Notes under the pieces: generated by a model | The model's input: only the letters and a program-made list of their open reading frames with translations | What the model was told of the DNA's origin: nothing | The model's database searches: none | Assembly (NCBI RefSeq): GCF_014378415.1 | Contig: NZ_JACMNS010000128.1 | Span: 1 to 38,715, forward strand | Length of the DNA stretch: 38,715 nucleotides | Reading direction: 5' to 3' | Origin: Aquabacterium sp. | Lineage (GTDB): Bacteria; Pseudomonadota; Gammaproteobacteria; Burkholderiales; Burkholderiaceae_C | Shown here: in pieces, positions 8,007-16,509 of the stretch | How positions within the stretch are numbered: position 1 is the stretch's first letter | Layout of the letters: each line of letters starts with the position of its first letter | Position numbers and translations under genes: made by a program

Positions 8007-8709
8007 CAGCACACCCCTGCGTTGTCAGACCAGGCAGTGGCAGTTTGTCCAGCATCTGGCGCCACAGCGCGATCCAGGCCGGCCAATCGTGGCCACCTTC
8101 GACGGTGAACACCCTGCCCGAGGGCAGTGCCTCGGCCACCACCCTGTGCCCCATGGCAAAGCGGTCGCTCAGGCCGTAGCCCCAGTACAGCAGGGGTGGC
8201 GCACGCGTCGCCTCGGCCACCGCCTGCGACTTGAGCCACTGCCACAGCCGCCGATCGGTCTCGTCCTCGGGCAGCGATTGACCCTCGGCAGGCCAGGCCC
8301 GCAGCCCACCGGCACGAACCACGTCCATGCTGATGTTGCGCGGCCCCAGGTAAGGGGCCAGGGCCACCACGCCAGTGATGTCGGACGGGTGCGTGGCGCT
8401 GTACACCAGCGAGCCCATGCCACCGATGGAGATGCCCGCCAGCCAGATCTGTGCATACCCTTGTTGGCGCGCGGGCTCGATCACATCGTGATGCAGGCGC
8501 GCCAGGATGGTCTGGTCGGTGTAGTAAGCCACGGGGGCATCAACCAGTTGGACATCCACATCCAGGCGCCGCTCGCGCACCGCCGCCACAAAGCCGTGCA
8601 GGATGAAATCTGCAGGGGTGTCGTAGGCGCCAGGCAGCATCACCAGCAAGGCGGGCGCTCGCCGGGGGCCGGCATGGTCGGGCAAGGCGAAGTCAAAGGT
8701 TGAATCCAT
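7987..8709 (-). CDS. Alpha/beta hydrolase (serine esterase/thioesterase-like)
   Basis: A 240-residue alpha/beta-hydrolase. Oxyanion-type LLVMLPGAYD lies near residue 25, the nucleophile elbow is GISIGGMGS (Ser in G-x-S-x-G), the likely acid is in YGLSDRFAMG, and the catalytic His is in VEGGHDWPAW. No signal peptide is seen. It sits between the MMPL exporter gene and a ketosynthase, a few bases from each, so it belongs to the pigment operon. A thioesterase role in releasing or editing ACP-bound chains, or hydrolysis of an ester in the product, are the two reasonable ideas; neither is shown by sequence. The ATG at 8709 is preferred; a GTG two codons upstream (8715) is possible. Confidence 0.75.
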   Translation of the reverse strand: MDSTFDFALPDHAGPRRAPALLVMLPGAYDTPADFILHGFVAAVRERRLDVDVQLVDAPVAYYTDQTILARLHHDVIEPARQQGYAQIWLAGISIGGMGSLVYSATHPSDITGVVALAPYLGPRNISMDVVRAGGLRAWPAEGQSLPEDETDRRLWQWLKSQAVAEATRAPPLLYWGYGLSDRFAMGHRVVAEALPSGRVFTVEGGHDWPAWIALWRQMLDKLPLPGLTTQGCADDSLAP

Positions 8710-8718
8710 GGGCACTGA

Positions 8719-11163
8719 TCAAGCCTGGTGGTCGGCAACCGCTGCGGGGACCGCGCGGTGCAGCACCGCCGACAACACCAAGGCAAGGATGGCCCCGGGG
8801 CCCACCGTCGCGCCGATGGCGTGCAGCACCGGCACCTGCGACCAGGCCAGCATGCCAAAGCCCGCCACGGTGGCCAGGTTCGCGAACAGCATGGACGACA
8901 GGATGGCCGCGCTGGGCGTGCCACGGTGTGTGCGCTGGTCAAAAAACAGGGCGTAGTTGGAGCCGATGGCCACGATGAGCAGCAAGCCCACCAGGTGGAA
9001 CAAGGTGAGTGGTGGGCCGGTCGCGACCAGGCCCGCAGTGACGATGACCACCGTGCACAGCAAGGGGGTGACGACCCGCAGCAGGCGCCAGGGCGAACGG
9101 AGCACTAATCCCAGCAGGATGACGATGCCACCGGCGCCCAGCATCGACAAGAACAGCACTTCGCTCAGGTAGTCGGAATACAGCTTTTCGGATTCGGCCT
9201 TGAGGTCGATGAAATGCACCTCACCGACCTTCACCGCCGAACTCATGAGACTTCGGATGCGGGCTGCATCGACGGTCGGCGCTGGCGTGCCGGGCGCATC
9301 AGCGCTGGGCAGGCGAAGTCCGATCAGCGCAGTCCACTGGCCGGACTGACGCATCAACAATGAGTCAACGCCCAGCGACAGCGAGCTGCCGTTCAGGTCG
9401 GCGCGCGTGAGTGGCCGCAAGCCCTTGGCCAAAGCCGCATCCGCAAAGAAGGCCTCGAATTTCTCGGCCTTGAGCGGCAGGCCCTGCGCAGCCTGAACGA
9501 AGTGGGCACGCAAGGTGGGTGTGTCGGGCAAAGCCGCCTGGCGCTGGCGCTGCATGGCCTGGCTGGGCAGGTAGCGCGCCGGGCTGTCGGTGCCCAGCAG
9601 CATGCCGCTGTCCACCAAGGGCGCCAACGCTTCGGTGGCCTGCTCAGCGCCTTGTAGCGCGGCCTCCATGCTGGGCGCGCGGATCACGCCCAGATAACGC
9701 ACGTCCGGCGCGCCCAGGTCGGTGCGCAGGCGCATGTCCAGGGCCTGGTCCTGCGCCGTGATGGGGCTGAGCGAGGTCAGCTCACGGCTCCACAAACGAT
9801 CGCGGTGGACGACCAGCACGGCCACGGCACCGGCCAACATCAACAACACCAACCACCGAGCGGCCGGGGCCTTGGCGGCCACCCAGGTGAGGCGTTGGTC
9901 GAGCATCGGCGTCGGCCGAATCTTGAATCCCTCAGGGATCAAGTGCGGCAGCAACCACCGGGTCACCAAGGCAGCGGAGACGACGCCCACGATGGAGAAC
10001 AGCCCCAATTGCGCCAAGCCCGGAAAACCCGATGCCAGCATGGACGCGAACCCAATGACCGAGGTCAGTACGCCCAGGCTGACCGTGGGCCAGAACCCCT
10101 CCAGATGACGGCCATCGTGACGAGCGCCCGCCCCTTGCGCGCTGCCCTGCACGAACAAGTAAATCGCGTAGTCAACCGCCTCGCCGATGAGGGTGATGCC
10201 AAAGCCGAGCGTGATGCCATGCACCATCCCGAAACCCCATGACACCGCGGCAATGCCGGCCAGCGCGCCCGTGAGCATGGGCAACAGGCCCAGCAACAAA
10301 GCACGCAGGGAACGGTACACACTGAGCAGCAACGCGATGATGATGGTGAAGCCGATGGAGGCCAGGCGCGTGGCCTCGGACTCGATGGTCTGGCGCGATT
10401 GCGTGGCAAACACCGCCGGCCCCGACACCACCAGGCGTGACTGCTCAAGGCCCTCATGCTTGCGCGCCTGGTCAAACTGCTGGCGAATCGCGTCGATGGC
10501 GCGTTGCTGCGCGTCCAGGTCCGAGCCATCCGCTTGTGTCTGCGCCACCAGCACAGCGCGCCGCCGGTCTTGCGAAACCCACACGCCATCCACCGTGGCA
10601 CGCTCGCCACCAGAGTCCATGGCCTCGACCAGGTGCACCACCTCGGCGGTCGGGTCGCGCGTCAGCAAGGGCTGCAACATCAGCCCGGCCGATGATCCAA
10701 GCAAGTCCAGGCTGTCTTGCAGTGCCACGCGCAGGCCTGCGGGCTGGAAACGCGCCGAGGTGACATCGGGGCTCAGCAAGTAGCGGTAACGCAGCAGCAC
10801 CTCCTGGTCGCGTTGGGCGGCCACCGGCTCGCCGTTGTTGACCGAGGCAAAGGGCGCCGCCTTGTCGCCAGGCAAGGCCGGCAACTGGCGCAAGCCCGAA
10901 GCCAGCCTTTTGGACAAGCGCGCCAGGCCGCTGGCCGCCTCAGGCCGGGGGTCGTCGGTTTCCAGGCCGACCAGGATCAGGCGCGATGCGGGGCCCTCCT
11001 TGAGTTGATCGATCAACACGGCCTGTTCGGGCGTGGGCTTGCTTGGCAAGAAGGCCGACAAGTCGGCCGTGTAGCGCGCGCGGACCACCGTGATGACCAA
11101 CACCGCCACCAAGGCCAACCAGACGAGCGTGGCCAGCAGGCCCTTGAAACGGCGATCGGCCAT
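8719..11163 (-). CDS. MMPL/RND-family exporter of the aryl-polyene operon
   Basis: An 814-residue polytopic inner-membrane protein with the internal duplication of RND/MMPL exporters. There is an N-terminal membrane helix (about residues 8-27), a large periplasmic domain to about residue 260, and five or six helices including GEAVDYAIYLF (Asp331-Tyr332, the proton-relay Asp-Tyr pair). A second helix from about residue 430 is followed by another periplasmic domain and a final helix bundle with IGSNYALFFDQR. In the second half the acidic residue of the Asp-Tyr pair is Asn (SNY). Family knowledge: such proteins move lipid-linked products from the inner membrane to the periplasm. With the LolA-like protein and the acyltransferase upstream it forms the likely lipid-pigment export arm. 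The ATG at 11163 begins two bases past the previous stop; the upstream TTG was not used. Confidence 0.87.
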   Translation of the reverse strand: MADRRFKGLLATLVWLALVAVLVITVVRARYTADLSAFLPSKPTPEQAVLIDQLKEGPASRLILVGLETDDPRPEAASGLARLSKRLASGLRQLPALPGDKAAPFASVNNGEPVAAQRDQEVLLRYRYLLSPDVTSARFQPAGLRVALQDSLDLLGSSAGLMLQPLLTRDPTAEVVHLVEAMDSGGERATVDGVWVSQDRRRAVLVAQTQADGSDLDAQQRAIDAIRQQFDQARKHEGLEQSRLVVSGPAVFATQSRQTIESEATRLASIGFTIIIALLLSVYRSLRALLLGLLPMLTGALAGIAAVSWGFGMVHGITLGFGITLIGEAVDYAIYLFVQGSAQGAGARHDGRHLEGFWPTVSLGVLTSVIGFASMLASGFPGLAQLGLFSIVGVVSAALVTRWLLPHLIPEGFKIRPTPMLDQRLTWVAAKAPAARWLVLLMLAGAVAVLVVHRDRLWSRELTSLSPITAQDQALDMRLRTDLGAPDVRYLGVIRAPSMEAALQGAEQATEALAPLVDSGMLLGTDSPARYLPSQAMQRQRQAALPDTPTLRAHFVQAAQGLPLKAEKFEAFFADAALAKGLRPLTRADLNGSSLSLGVDSLLMRQSGQWTALIGLRLPSADAPGTPAPTVDAARIRSLMSSAVKVGEVHFIDLKAESEKLYSDYLSEVLFLSMLGAGGIVILLGLVLRSPWRLLRVVTPLLCTVVIVTAGLVATGPPLTLFHLVGLLLIVAIGSNYALFFDQRTHRGTPSAAILSSMLFANLATVAGFGMLAWSQVPVLHAIGATVGPGAILALVLSAVLHRAVPAAVADHQA

Positions 11164-11165
11164 CG

Positions 11166-11801
11166 TCAATTCGACGGCTGAGGCTGCGGCGTGATTGTCA
11201 TGACCGACCGATCACCATTGCCCTGCAGGATCTCGATGGTCTCGATGTGCTCGCGTTGGCCGCTGAACCGGATCTGGCTCACCATCGCTGCCGCCTTGGC
11301 CTGCAAGGGCCGCAACAGCAAACGCCAGCGTTCGCGCTTGCCCTCAAGCTCGATCTGGTAATTGCGGTCCAGCGCAGCGCGGTCACCCGCCAAGGTAGCG
11401 CGGATGCTTTCGACAAAAGCACCCACCTCGGGATAAGACTGCAGTGGGATGCTGCGCTTGCGGCCCTTGCGCTCCAGCAGCAAGGTGTCCTTGTCCAGCA
11501 CCAACGACTCAGCCGTGGGCTTGAGCGTGCGCTTTTCAAGGCGATCAGGCGCCTGGTAGCTCAACTCGCCGGACGACTCCAACGGCGTCTCCACCGAACT
11601 GAGGTACTTCTGCTCGACGAAATCTGCGCGGCTGGACTTGGTCTGGGCCAAGGAGCGCATCAGCGCATCAACGCCCCACTCTTCGGCGCGCACCGGCCCG
11701 CTGCCCAAGCCCAGGCCCAGGCCACACGCCAGTGCCATCAGCCCATGCCGCCACCCATGCCATGCTTCAACGGCCCGGCGGCCTTGGCTGGCCAAGCTCA
11801 T
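11166..11801 (-). CDS. LolA-like periplasmic lipoprotein-carrier family protein
   Basis: About 211 residues from the ATG at 11801. A signal peptide is visible: basic n-region with RR, hydrophobic LMALACGLGLGLGSGP, and a VRA|EEW cleavage site near residue 39. The mature part has the LolA/LolB-like beta layout: SLAQTKSSRADFVEQKYL, followed by SGELSYQAPDRLEKRTLKP, a beta-rich centre and a C-terminal ILQGNGDRSVMTI strand pair. LolA-like proteins bind acyl chains in the periplasm; in aryl-polyene operons one is regularly found beside the MMPL exporter, and it presumably ferries the lipid-linked pigment to the outer membrane. The start is uncertain: ATGs at 11813 and 11738 are also in frame. The chosen start overlaps the acyltransferase gene by 35 bases. 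Confidence 0.8.
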   Translation of the reverse strand: MSLASQGRRAVEAWHGWRHGLMALACGLGLGLGSGPVRAEEWGVDALMRSLAQTKSSRADFVEQKYLSSVETPLESSGELSYQAPDRLEKRTLKPTAESLVLDKDTLLLERKGRKRSIPLQSYPEVGAFVESIRATLAGDRAALDRNYQIELEGKRERWRLLLRPLQAKAAAMVSQIRFSGQREHIETIEILQGNGDRSVMTITPQPQPSN

Positions 11802-12690
11802 CCCAGAAATCATAAAAATTGAACCAGTTGTAGGGCGCCTGTCGGCAGTAGTGTTCCAGCCGGCTGACGTACAGGTCGATGGTCTGCTCGACCGTCGGCC
11901 CACCGGGCTTGGAGAAGTCGGCGATGTGCTCAAAATGTATCTCATAGCGGTTGCCACCCCGGTACAGCCCCACGATCAGGATGACGGGCCGCTTGAGCAT
12001 GGCGGCCAGCCTGAAAGGACCGATCGGGAAGCCGGCCGGCGTGCCCAGCAAATCGACCTGCCGGCCCGACTCGCCGCTCGGCATGCGGTCACAGAGCATG
12101 CCCACCATCTCGCCGCGCTCCAGGCAATGCTTGACGCGCAGCATGGAGTCGACGTTGCCCAGTGCAATGATGTTGTGCTTCATTGCCGGGTTGATGGCGG
12201 CCAAGATCTGGTTCAGCTTGACCGCGTTGTCCTCGTACATGACCATGGACACCTTCAGATCGTCCAAGCCATGGCTGCTGGCCCGCACCGCCTCGAAGCT
12301 GCCCAGGTGGGCGCCGATCATGATGGCGCCGGTGCCCTTCGCCAGGATTTCATGGGCCGCTTCATGCCCAATCAATTCGGTGTCGAACAGGTCAAAGCGC
12401 CCGTTGAGCAGGTAGAAGCGGTCCAGGATGGTGGCCGCGAAGCAGAACACATGGCGAAAGCCATCCATCCAACCGGGCTCCCTGCCCAGCACGCGGCGCA
12501 GGTAGGCGATCGAAGCGCGGCGCGCCTTGGGCACTGCCAGCACGAAATACCAGCTGATGGGGTAAAGCATCACGCGCGCCACCGGGCGGCCCAGCCGCTG
12601 CGCCACCCACACGATGAACCGCAAGGCCAGCATGTTGCTGCGCTCGCCCTGCTGCATCCACACTGCCGCCACCTCAGGCTCCGCCTTCAT
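11767..12690 (-). CDS. Lysophospholipid acyltransferase (LpxL/HtrB-like)
   Basis: A 307-residue protein of the LpxL/HtrB branch of acyltransferases. It has an N-terminal hydrophobic stretch (LALRFIVWVA and VMLYPISWYFVLAV, residues 21-52). The catalytic H-x4-E motif is in IGAHLGSFEAV (His128, Glu133), followed by MLCDRMPSGES and a FPIGPFRLA segment typical of the family. It should transfer an acyl chain from ACP to a glycerol- or sugar-based acceptor at the inner face of the inner membrane. In this operon that probably means attaching the polyene to its lipid anchor (inference). The ATG at 12690 overlaps the ligase/dehydratase gene by 17 bases. Later in-frame ATGs (for example MQQGERSN at 12657) could serve as start. 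Confidence 0.83.
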   Translation of the reverse strand: MKAEPEVAAVWMQQGERSNMLALRFIVWVAQRLGRPVARVMLYPISWYFVLAVPKARRASIAYLRRVLGREPGWMDGFRHVFCFAATILDRFYLLNGRFDLFDTELIGHEAAHEILAKGTGAIMIGAHLGSFEAVRASSHGLDDLKVSMVMYEDNAVKLNQILAAINPAMKHNIIALGNVDSMLRVKHCLERGEMVGMLCDRMPSGESGRQVDLLGTPAGFPIGPFRLAAMLKRPVILIVGLYRGGNRYEIHFEHIADFSKPGGPTVEQTIDLYVSRLEHYCRQAPYNWFNFYDFWDELGQPRPPGR

Positions 12691-14416
12691 CGGTCAGGGC
12701 GTGGAAGGTGATCGTGGCGGTGGCGGCCACCCGGGCTGCACCCTCGCCAACCCGCACTTCAATCGCATACCGACCGGGCGCGGTGGACCTGAAGTTCAAG
12801 GCCAGCGCCTCGCCCGGGCGCACCGGCACCAGGAACTTGGCCACGCCCACCTGAAGCGCCGAGGGTGCCAGCCCTTCAGCACCTGCCAGGGCTTGCAGGG
12901 CCTCGTCCAGCAACACGACGCCGGGCACGATGGGGTGCCCCGGAAAGTGACCCGCGAAAGCCGGGTGATCGGGTGCGATGTGAAGTGGCAAAAAAGTGGT
13001 CAAGGCGCTAACTTCCAGGCTTTGGGCCAATTCAACAATGGCAGCTTGCGGCAGCTTGCCCGTGGCATTTCGGGGCAGGGCCGCAACAAAATGCAGGGGC
13101 CTGGGCATGAACGCCGGGTCAATGCGCTGGCGCAGGGCTGCCAGCAGCCGGGGCGGATCAAGTTCGGGCGCCACCACCAACGCCGCCAGGCGCTTCACGC
13201 TGCCCTGGCTGCCCGCCGCGTCGACCTCAGGCCAAAGGAAAGCACCGTCGATCACCCCGGGGATGGCATTGAGCTGCAGGTTGAGGTAACCCAGGGAGGT
13301 CCGCTTGCCGGCGATGTTCACCATGTCCGCCGACCGGCCGTGCAAAATGAACCGCGTGGCCGACAAATCGCCCGCCACCACAGGCTCGCACAAGGCCAGC
13401 ACGTCACTCAAGGCCAGCGGCGCCTCGACGTGCCCTCCGCTGACCCAGGTCTGCCCGTCGCGCTCCACCAGATTCAGGCCCTCGAACGACAACCACTCTG
13501 CCGACCGGGCACTGCGGCGCGTGGCCAGCTGCCCGGTCTCGGTGCTTCCATAGACTTCCAGCAAATGCCCGCCGCAACGCGTTTCGGCTTCAAGTGCCAA
13601 TTGAGTCGACAGGGACGCGGTCGCGGACACGATCAATTCCACCGCGGGCACCTCGGCGGACTCGGCCAGCCAGGTGCGCAGGTGGAAAGGCGTGGTAACC
13701 AGCACCTTGGGCGAGGGCAAGGCCGACAGCGTGGCCGAGATGTCCGCCGGATAGAAGGGCCGCTCCGCCACCATCGCCGCGCCGCTCTGCCAGGCCAACA
13801 GCACCGTCGACTCCAGGCCGTACATGTGCTGCGGCGGCACGGTGCCCACCAGACAATGCCCGGAGCGTGCCGACACACCCAGGCGCCGCGCCTCGGCAAG
13901 CACATTGCGCACCAGCGAACCCCAGCACTTGACATGCTCGGTGGGCCGCCCGGTGGACCCGGACGTGAACACGCAAGCGATGACCTGAGCAGAGTAGATC
14001 GCCGGGATCTGCGGCTCGGCAACCTCTGCGGGCAGCCCGTCCTCTCCCCGCGCTGAATACAGCCACATCGGCAAGTCCACGGCAACCGGCGGCTGATCGC
14101 TCAGGCAGTAAACCTGAGGATGGATCTCGCGCATCTGCCGCACCATCTCGGGGTTGTGCGAAGGCGGCAACAGGCTGATCTGGCGCCGCAGGATGGCCGA
14201 GGCCAGCCCCACGGCGAAGTGGTAGCGGTCGGTGCAGGCATTCAGCACATGCGAACGGTTGGGCAAGCTCGCCGCCACGTGCGCCACATCCTTCAGAAAA
14301 TCGCGAACGGTGATCATCCGGCCCTGCTGGTAGGCCAACACAGCGTCGAGCGAGCTGTGCCTCAACAGCGGCAAGGTCTCGGGCGAATCGTGGGCGATCA
14401 CGTCAGCGAGGCTCAT
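12674..14416 (-). CDS. Fused AMP-dependent acyl ligase and hotdog dehydratase (ApeH-ApeI-like)
   Basis: A 580-residue two-domain protein. Residues 1 to about 460 are an ANL-type adenylating domain: ATP loop VFTSGSTGRPTEHVK (from residue 150), YGSTETG at 289-295 and the C-terminal RNATGKLPQ with the catalytic Lys near 454. Residues from about 475 form a FabZ-like hotdog with GHFPGHPIVPGV (His490). The ligase half should activate an aryl acid and load it on the ACP, and the dehydratase half act in elongation. In the E. coli/Xenorhabdus systems these functions are the separate proteins ApeH and ApeI. The ATG at 14416 overlaps the membrane-protein gene by 14 bases; the upstream extension to 14533 is antisense-like low-complexity sequence and was rejected. 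The aryl substrate cannot be named from sequence. Confidence 0.85.
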   Translation of the reverse strand: MSLADVIAHDSPETLPLLRHSSLDAVLAYQQGRMITVRDFLKDVAHVAASLPNRSHVLNACTDRYHFAVGLASAILRRQISLLPPSHNPEMVRQMREIHPQVYCLSDQPPVAVDLPMWLYSARGEDGLPAEVAEPQIPAIYSAQVIACVFTSGSTGRPTEHVKCWGSLVRNVLAEARRLGVSARSGHCLVGTVPPQHMYGLESTVLLAWQSGAAMVAERPFYPADISATLSALPSPKVLVTTPFHLRTWLAESAEVPAVELIVSATASLSTQLALEAETRCGGHLLEVYGSTETGQLATRRSARSAEWLSFEGLNLVERDGQTWVSGGHVEAPLALSDVLALCEPVVAGDLSATRFILHGRSADMVNIAGKRTSLGYLNLQLNAIPGVIDGAFLWPEVDAAGSQGSVKRLAALVVAPELDPPRLLAALRQRIDPAFMPRPLHFVAALPRNATGKLPQAAIVELAQSLEVSALTTFLPLHIAPDHPAFAGHFPGHPIVPGVVLLDEALQALAGAEGLAPSALQVGVAKFLVPVRPGEALALNFRSTAPGRYAIEVRVGEGAARVAATATITFHALTDEGGA

Positions 14417-15095
14417 GAGAAGACGGCGTCGGATCCGACACCGACCAACCTTGTCGAAAAGCCTGCACGCTGTCCATGAGCGGGCTGTGCCTGATGTGGC
14501 GCAGCTTGTGACGGCGCAGGGCGTACTCGCCAACGAACATCAGCCCGATCAGCGGACTGTTGAGCAGGTTCGAGAAAACAGACCACGCCTTGACGGACAC
14601 CACCGCATACAGCAGAGCCGACACCACGGCGGTGCCCGCGAAGAACAAGGTCCAGGCCAGGGTGACGCCACGGGTGAACGACAGCACCTCTGGCGGCATG
14701 TCGCCCCGGCGCACGATGCGGGCAAACCTCGTCACCAGGGGCTCTCGCCCAGCGGCCAGCGTGTGGCCAAACACCCAGCACAACGCCAGGTTGGTGCAAA
14801 CATGCTGCAAGACATACAAGAGGTTGAGATCGCCCTGCCAACGCGGCAGGACCAGGGCCAGCAAGCCCAGCACCGCCGCCGTCAGCCCCCCGGCAACGAT
14901 TGGCCCGTGGCGCCCGGCCACGACCGAAAACATCATGGCCAACAACGGCAGAAAATAAAGGCCGGGTGTCCAGGGTGAGCGATGGAGCGTGGCCACATGG
15001 CAGGCTACCAGGTAGGCGGCCAGCACCAGCAGCGCCCCCAATCCACCCAAGAGGGCAAGCCACAGTGGAGGCAATCCAAGAGACGCGGACTTCAT
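14403..15095 (-). CDS. Polytopic membrane protein of aryl-polyene operon (COG4648-like)
   Basis: A 230-residue protein with about six hydrophobic segments (roughly residues 8-32, 40-60, 64-84, 90-113, 143-167 and 172-194) and a short polar C-terminal tail. I see no enzymatic motif. Short polytopic proteins of this kind stand next to the ACP and ligase genes in aryl-polyene clusters, and the family has no proven function that I can name. The RHKLRHIRHSPL segment after the last helix is strongly basic and should stay cytoplasmic. It lies 24 bases behind the ACP stop and overlaps the ligase start by 14 bases, so it is part of the operon. A role in holding the synthase at the membrane or passing product to the acyltransferase is only a guess. 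Confidence 0.75.
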   Translation of the reverse strand: MKSASLGLPPLWLALLGGLGALLVLAAYLVACHVATLHRSPWTPGLYFLPLLAMMFSVVAGRHGPIVAGGLTAAVLGLLALVLPRWQGDLNLLYVLQHVCTNLALCWVFGHTLAAGREPLVTRFARIVRRGDMPPEVLSFTRGVTLAWTLFFAGTAVVSALLYAVVSVKAWSVFSNLLNSPLIGLMFVGEYALRRHKLRHIRHSPLMDSVQAFRQGWSVSDPTPSSHEPR

Positions 15096-15119
15096 GCAAG
15101 ACAGGACCGGCCCGGTCCC

Positions 15120-15452
15120 TTACTTGGTCCGGTTCGCGCCAACGTGCTGCGCCAGGCTGCGCAGTGAGCTGAAAATCTGCACATTGCGCTCATCATCCGA
15201 CCGCAACTGAAAACCATACTTCTTGGACACGACCAGGGCGATTTCGAGGATGTCGATGGAGTCGAGCCCCAGCCCGTCGCCATAAATCGGCCCCTCAGGA
15301 TCGACATCGGCCACCGCGAACTCCAGGTTCAGCGACTGGATGATCAGCTCGGTCAACGCCAGTTCCAGCGCGGGATCGACAGGAGCGCCTTCAAGGGCGG
15401 CCGGAGAAGAGACTTGGCCATCGTCGGCCGGGTTCTGCACTGAAATCTGCAT
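15120..15452 (-). CDS. Acyl carrier protein with N-terminal extension
   Basis: A 110-residue protein from the ATG at 15452 (122 from a GTG at 15488). The phosphopantetheine site is GLGLDSIDILEIA (Ser65), within a standard four-helix ACP fold that begins near PALELALTELIIQSLNLE (residue 27). The first 25 residues (QISVQNPADDGQVSSPAALE) are an unstructured-looking extension not seen in housekeeping ACPs. No good Shine-Dalgarno precedes either start. As first gene of the pigment operon it should carry the aryl starter and growing polyene. Aryl-polyene systems studied elsewhere carry two ACP genes (ApeE, ApeF); only this one is in the window. The 104-140 bases before it, down to the ugpQ stop, must hold the operon promoter, but I see no convincing -35/-10 pair. 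Confidence 0.85.
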   Translation of the reverse strand: MQISVQNPADDGQVSSPAALEGAPVDPALELALTELIIQSLNLEFAVADVDPEGPIYGDGLGLDSIDILEIALVVSKKYGFQLRSDDERNVQIFSSLRSLAQHVGANRTK

Positions 15453-15592
15453 GGACTTGTCTAAAAACGAAAGGAAGGCGCTGACCACCGGCTGCCTCGA
15501 ACAAAGGTGCGTTTCAGGGGCCGGATCAAGGGCAATTTGCGGGGTGGAGGTGTCCCGAATGATAAGCGAGAACAGATTTCAAGCGGGCCGAG

Positions 15593-16357
15593 TCATGGGC
15601 GGTCCGGGGCCAGATGGTCGACGGCGTCGGTGATCAAGCCATCGAGACCCAACGCCCACAGCGCCTGGGCGCGCTCGGAATCGTTCACCGTGTATGTCAA
15701 CACGTTCAACCCGGCCGCGTGGGCCTGCCCGATGCGCTCGGCATTCAGCTCGGGATGGTGTCCGACCACCGCCACGCAAGCCAGGCTCAGCGCGGCATCA
15801 AGCCAACCCGGTTGCAACCGCTCCAGCAGCAGCGCCCTGGGCACTTCGGGCGCGGCATCACGGGCGGATTTCAGCGCCTCCACACTGAAAGAGCTCAGCA
15901 ATGGCCACACCGCCTGCCCCGCCCACAGGCGCCGAACCTCTCGAGCCACCACTTCGCCCGTCAAGGCATCGTGGCCCGGGGAGGGCTTAATTTCAAGGTT
16001 GACCATCAACTCATTGGCCTGAAGCCACCGCGCCAGGGTTTCCAGCCTCAGCAGGGGCTCACCCGCATACGGCGGGCTGTGCCAACTCCCCGCGTCCAGC
16101 CAGGACAATTCGTCCCAGCGTTTCTCGCCCGCCACGCCCTGCCCCGAGGTGGTGCGACTCAAATCAGAGTCGTGCAACAGAAAAGGCTCGCCATCCGCAC
16201 TGAGCTTGACATCGCACTCGAACATGCGAAATCCATGCGCGGCCCCCAGGCGAAACGCCGCCAGGGTGTTTTCAGGCGCCAGTTTGCCCGCGCCCCGGTG
16301 TGCGATCCAGCGGGGATAAGGCCATGGCGTCAAAAGCGCTTTGTCGGGTTGGTTCAT
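15593..16357 (-). CDS. ugpQ: Glycerophosphodiester phosphodiesterase
   Basis: A 254-residue cytoplasmic-type enzyme. The family signature is complete: IAHRGAGKLAPENTLAAF (His20, Arg21, Glu29), FECDVKLSADGEPFLLHDSDLSRTT (metal-binding Glu/Asp and second His), NLEIKPSP and the C-terminal LNVLTYTVND and GLDGLITDAVDHL. It hydrolyses glycerophosphodiesters to glycerol-3-phosphate and an alcohol. No signal peptide is present, which fits UgpQ rather than periplasmic GlpQ. The ATG at 16357 (MNQPDKALL) is used instead of an in-frame start at 16381. It is in the same direction as the pigment operon, about 100 bases ahead of the ACP gene, but has no clear functional tie to it; no ugp transporter genes are in view. 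Confidence 0.88.
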   Translation of the reverse strand: MNQPDKALLTPWPYPRWIAHRGAGKLAPENTLAAFRLGAAHGFRMFECDVKLSADGEPFLLHDSDLSRTTSGQGVAGEKRWDELSWLDAGSWHSPPYAGEPLLRLETLARWLQANELMVNLEIKPSPGHDALTGEVVAREVRRLWAGQAVWPLLSSFSVEALKSARDAAPEVPRALLLERLQPGWLDAALSLACVAVVGHHPELNAERIGQAHAAGLNVLTYTVNDSERAQALWALGLDGLITDAVDHLAPDRP

Positions 16358-16509
16358 AACGCCACAGGATAGCGCTGCCACTGTGTGCCTGCGATGGGGA
16401 GATCACCTGCTGCGGTAACATCACCCCTCAGGCGCGAAAACCGTCCGCACCCTGCTTTTCGCACTCCTTGCCGCCGTTTTTTTACCCCGGCCGCGCCTGG
16501 CGCCTCGAC

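Noticed and set aside
12614-14056. 480-codon open frame on the plus strand
   Set aside because: Antisense of the ligase/dehydratase gene with biased composition and no domain.
15536-15580. TTGAAA and TATCAT as promoter of the pigment operon
   Set aside because: The two boxes are only 12 bases apart, far below the usual 16-18, so they cannot work as a pair.
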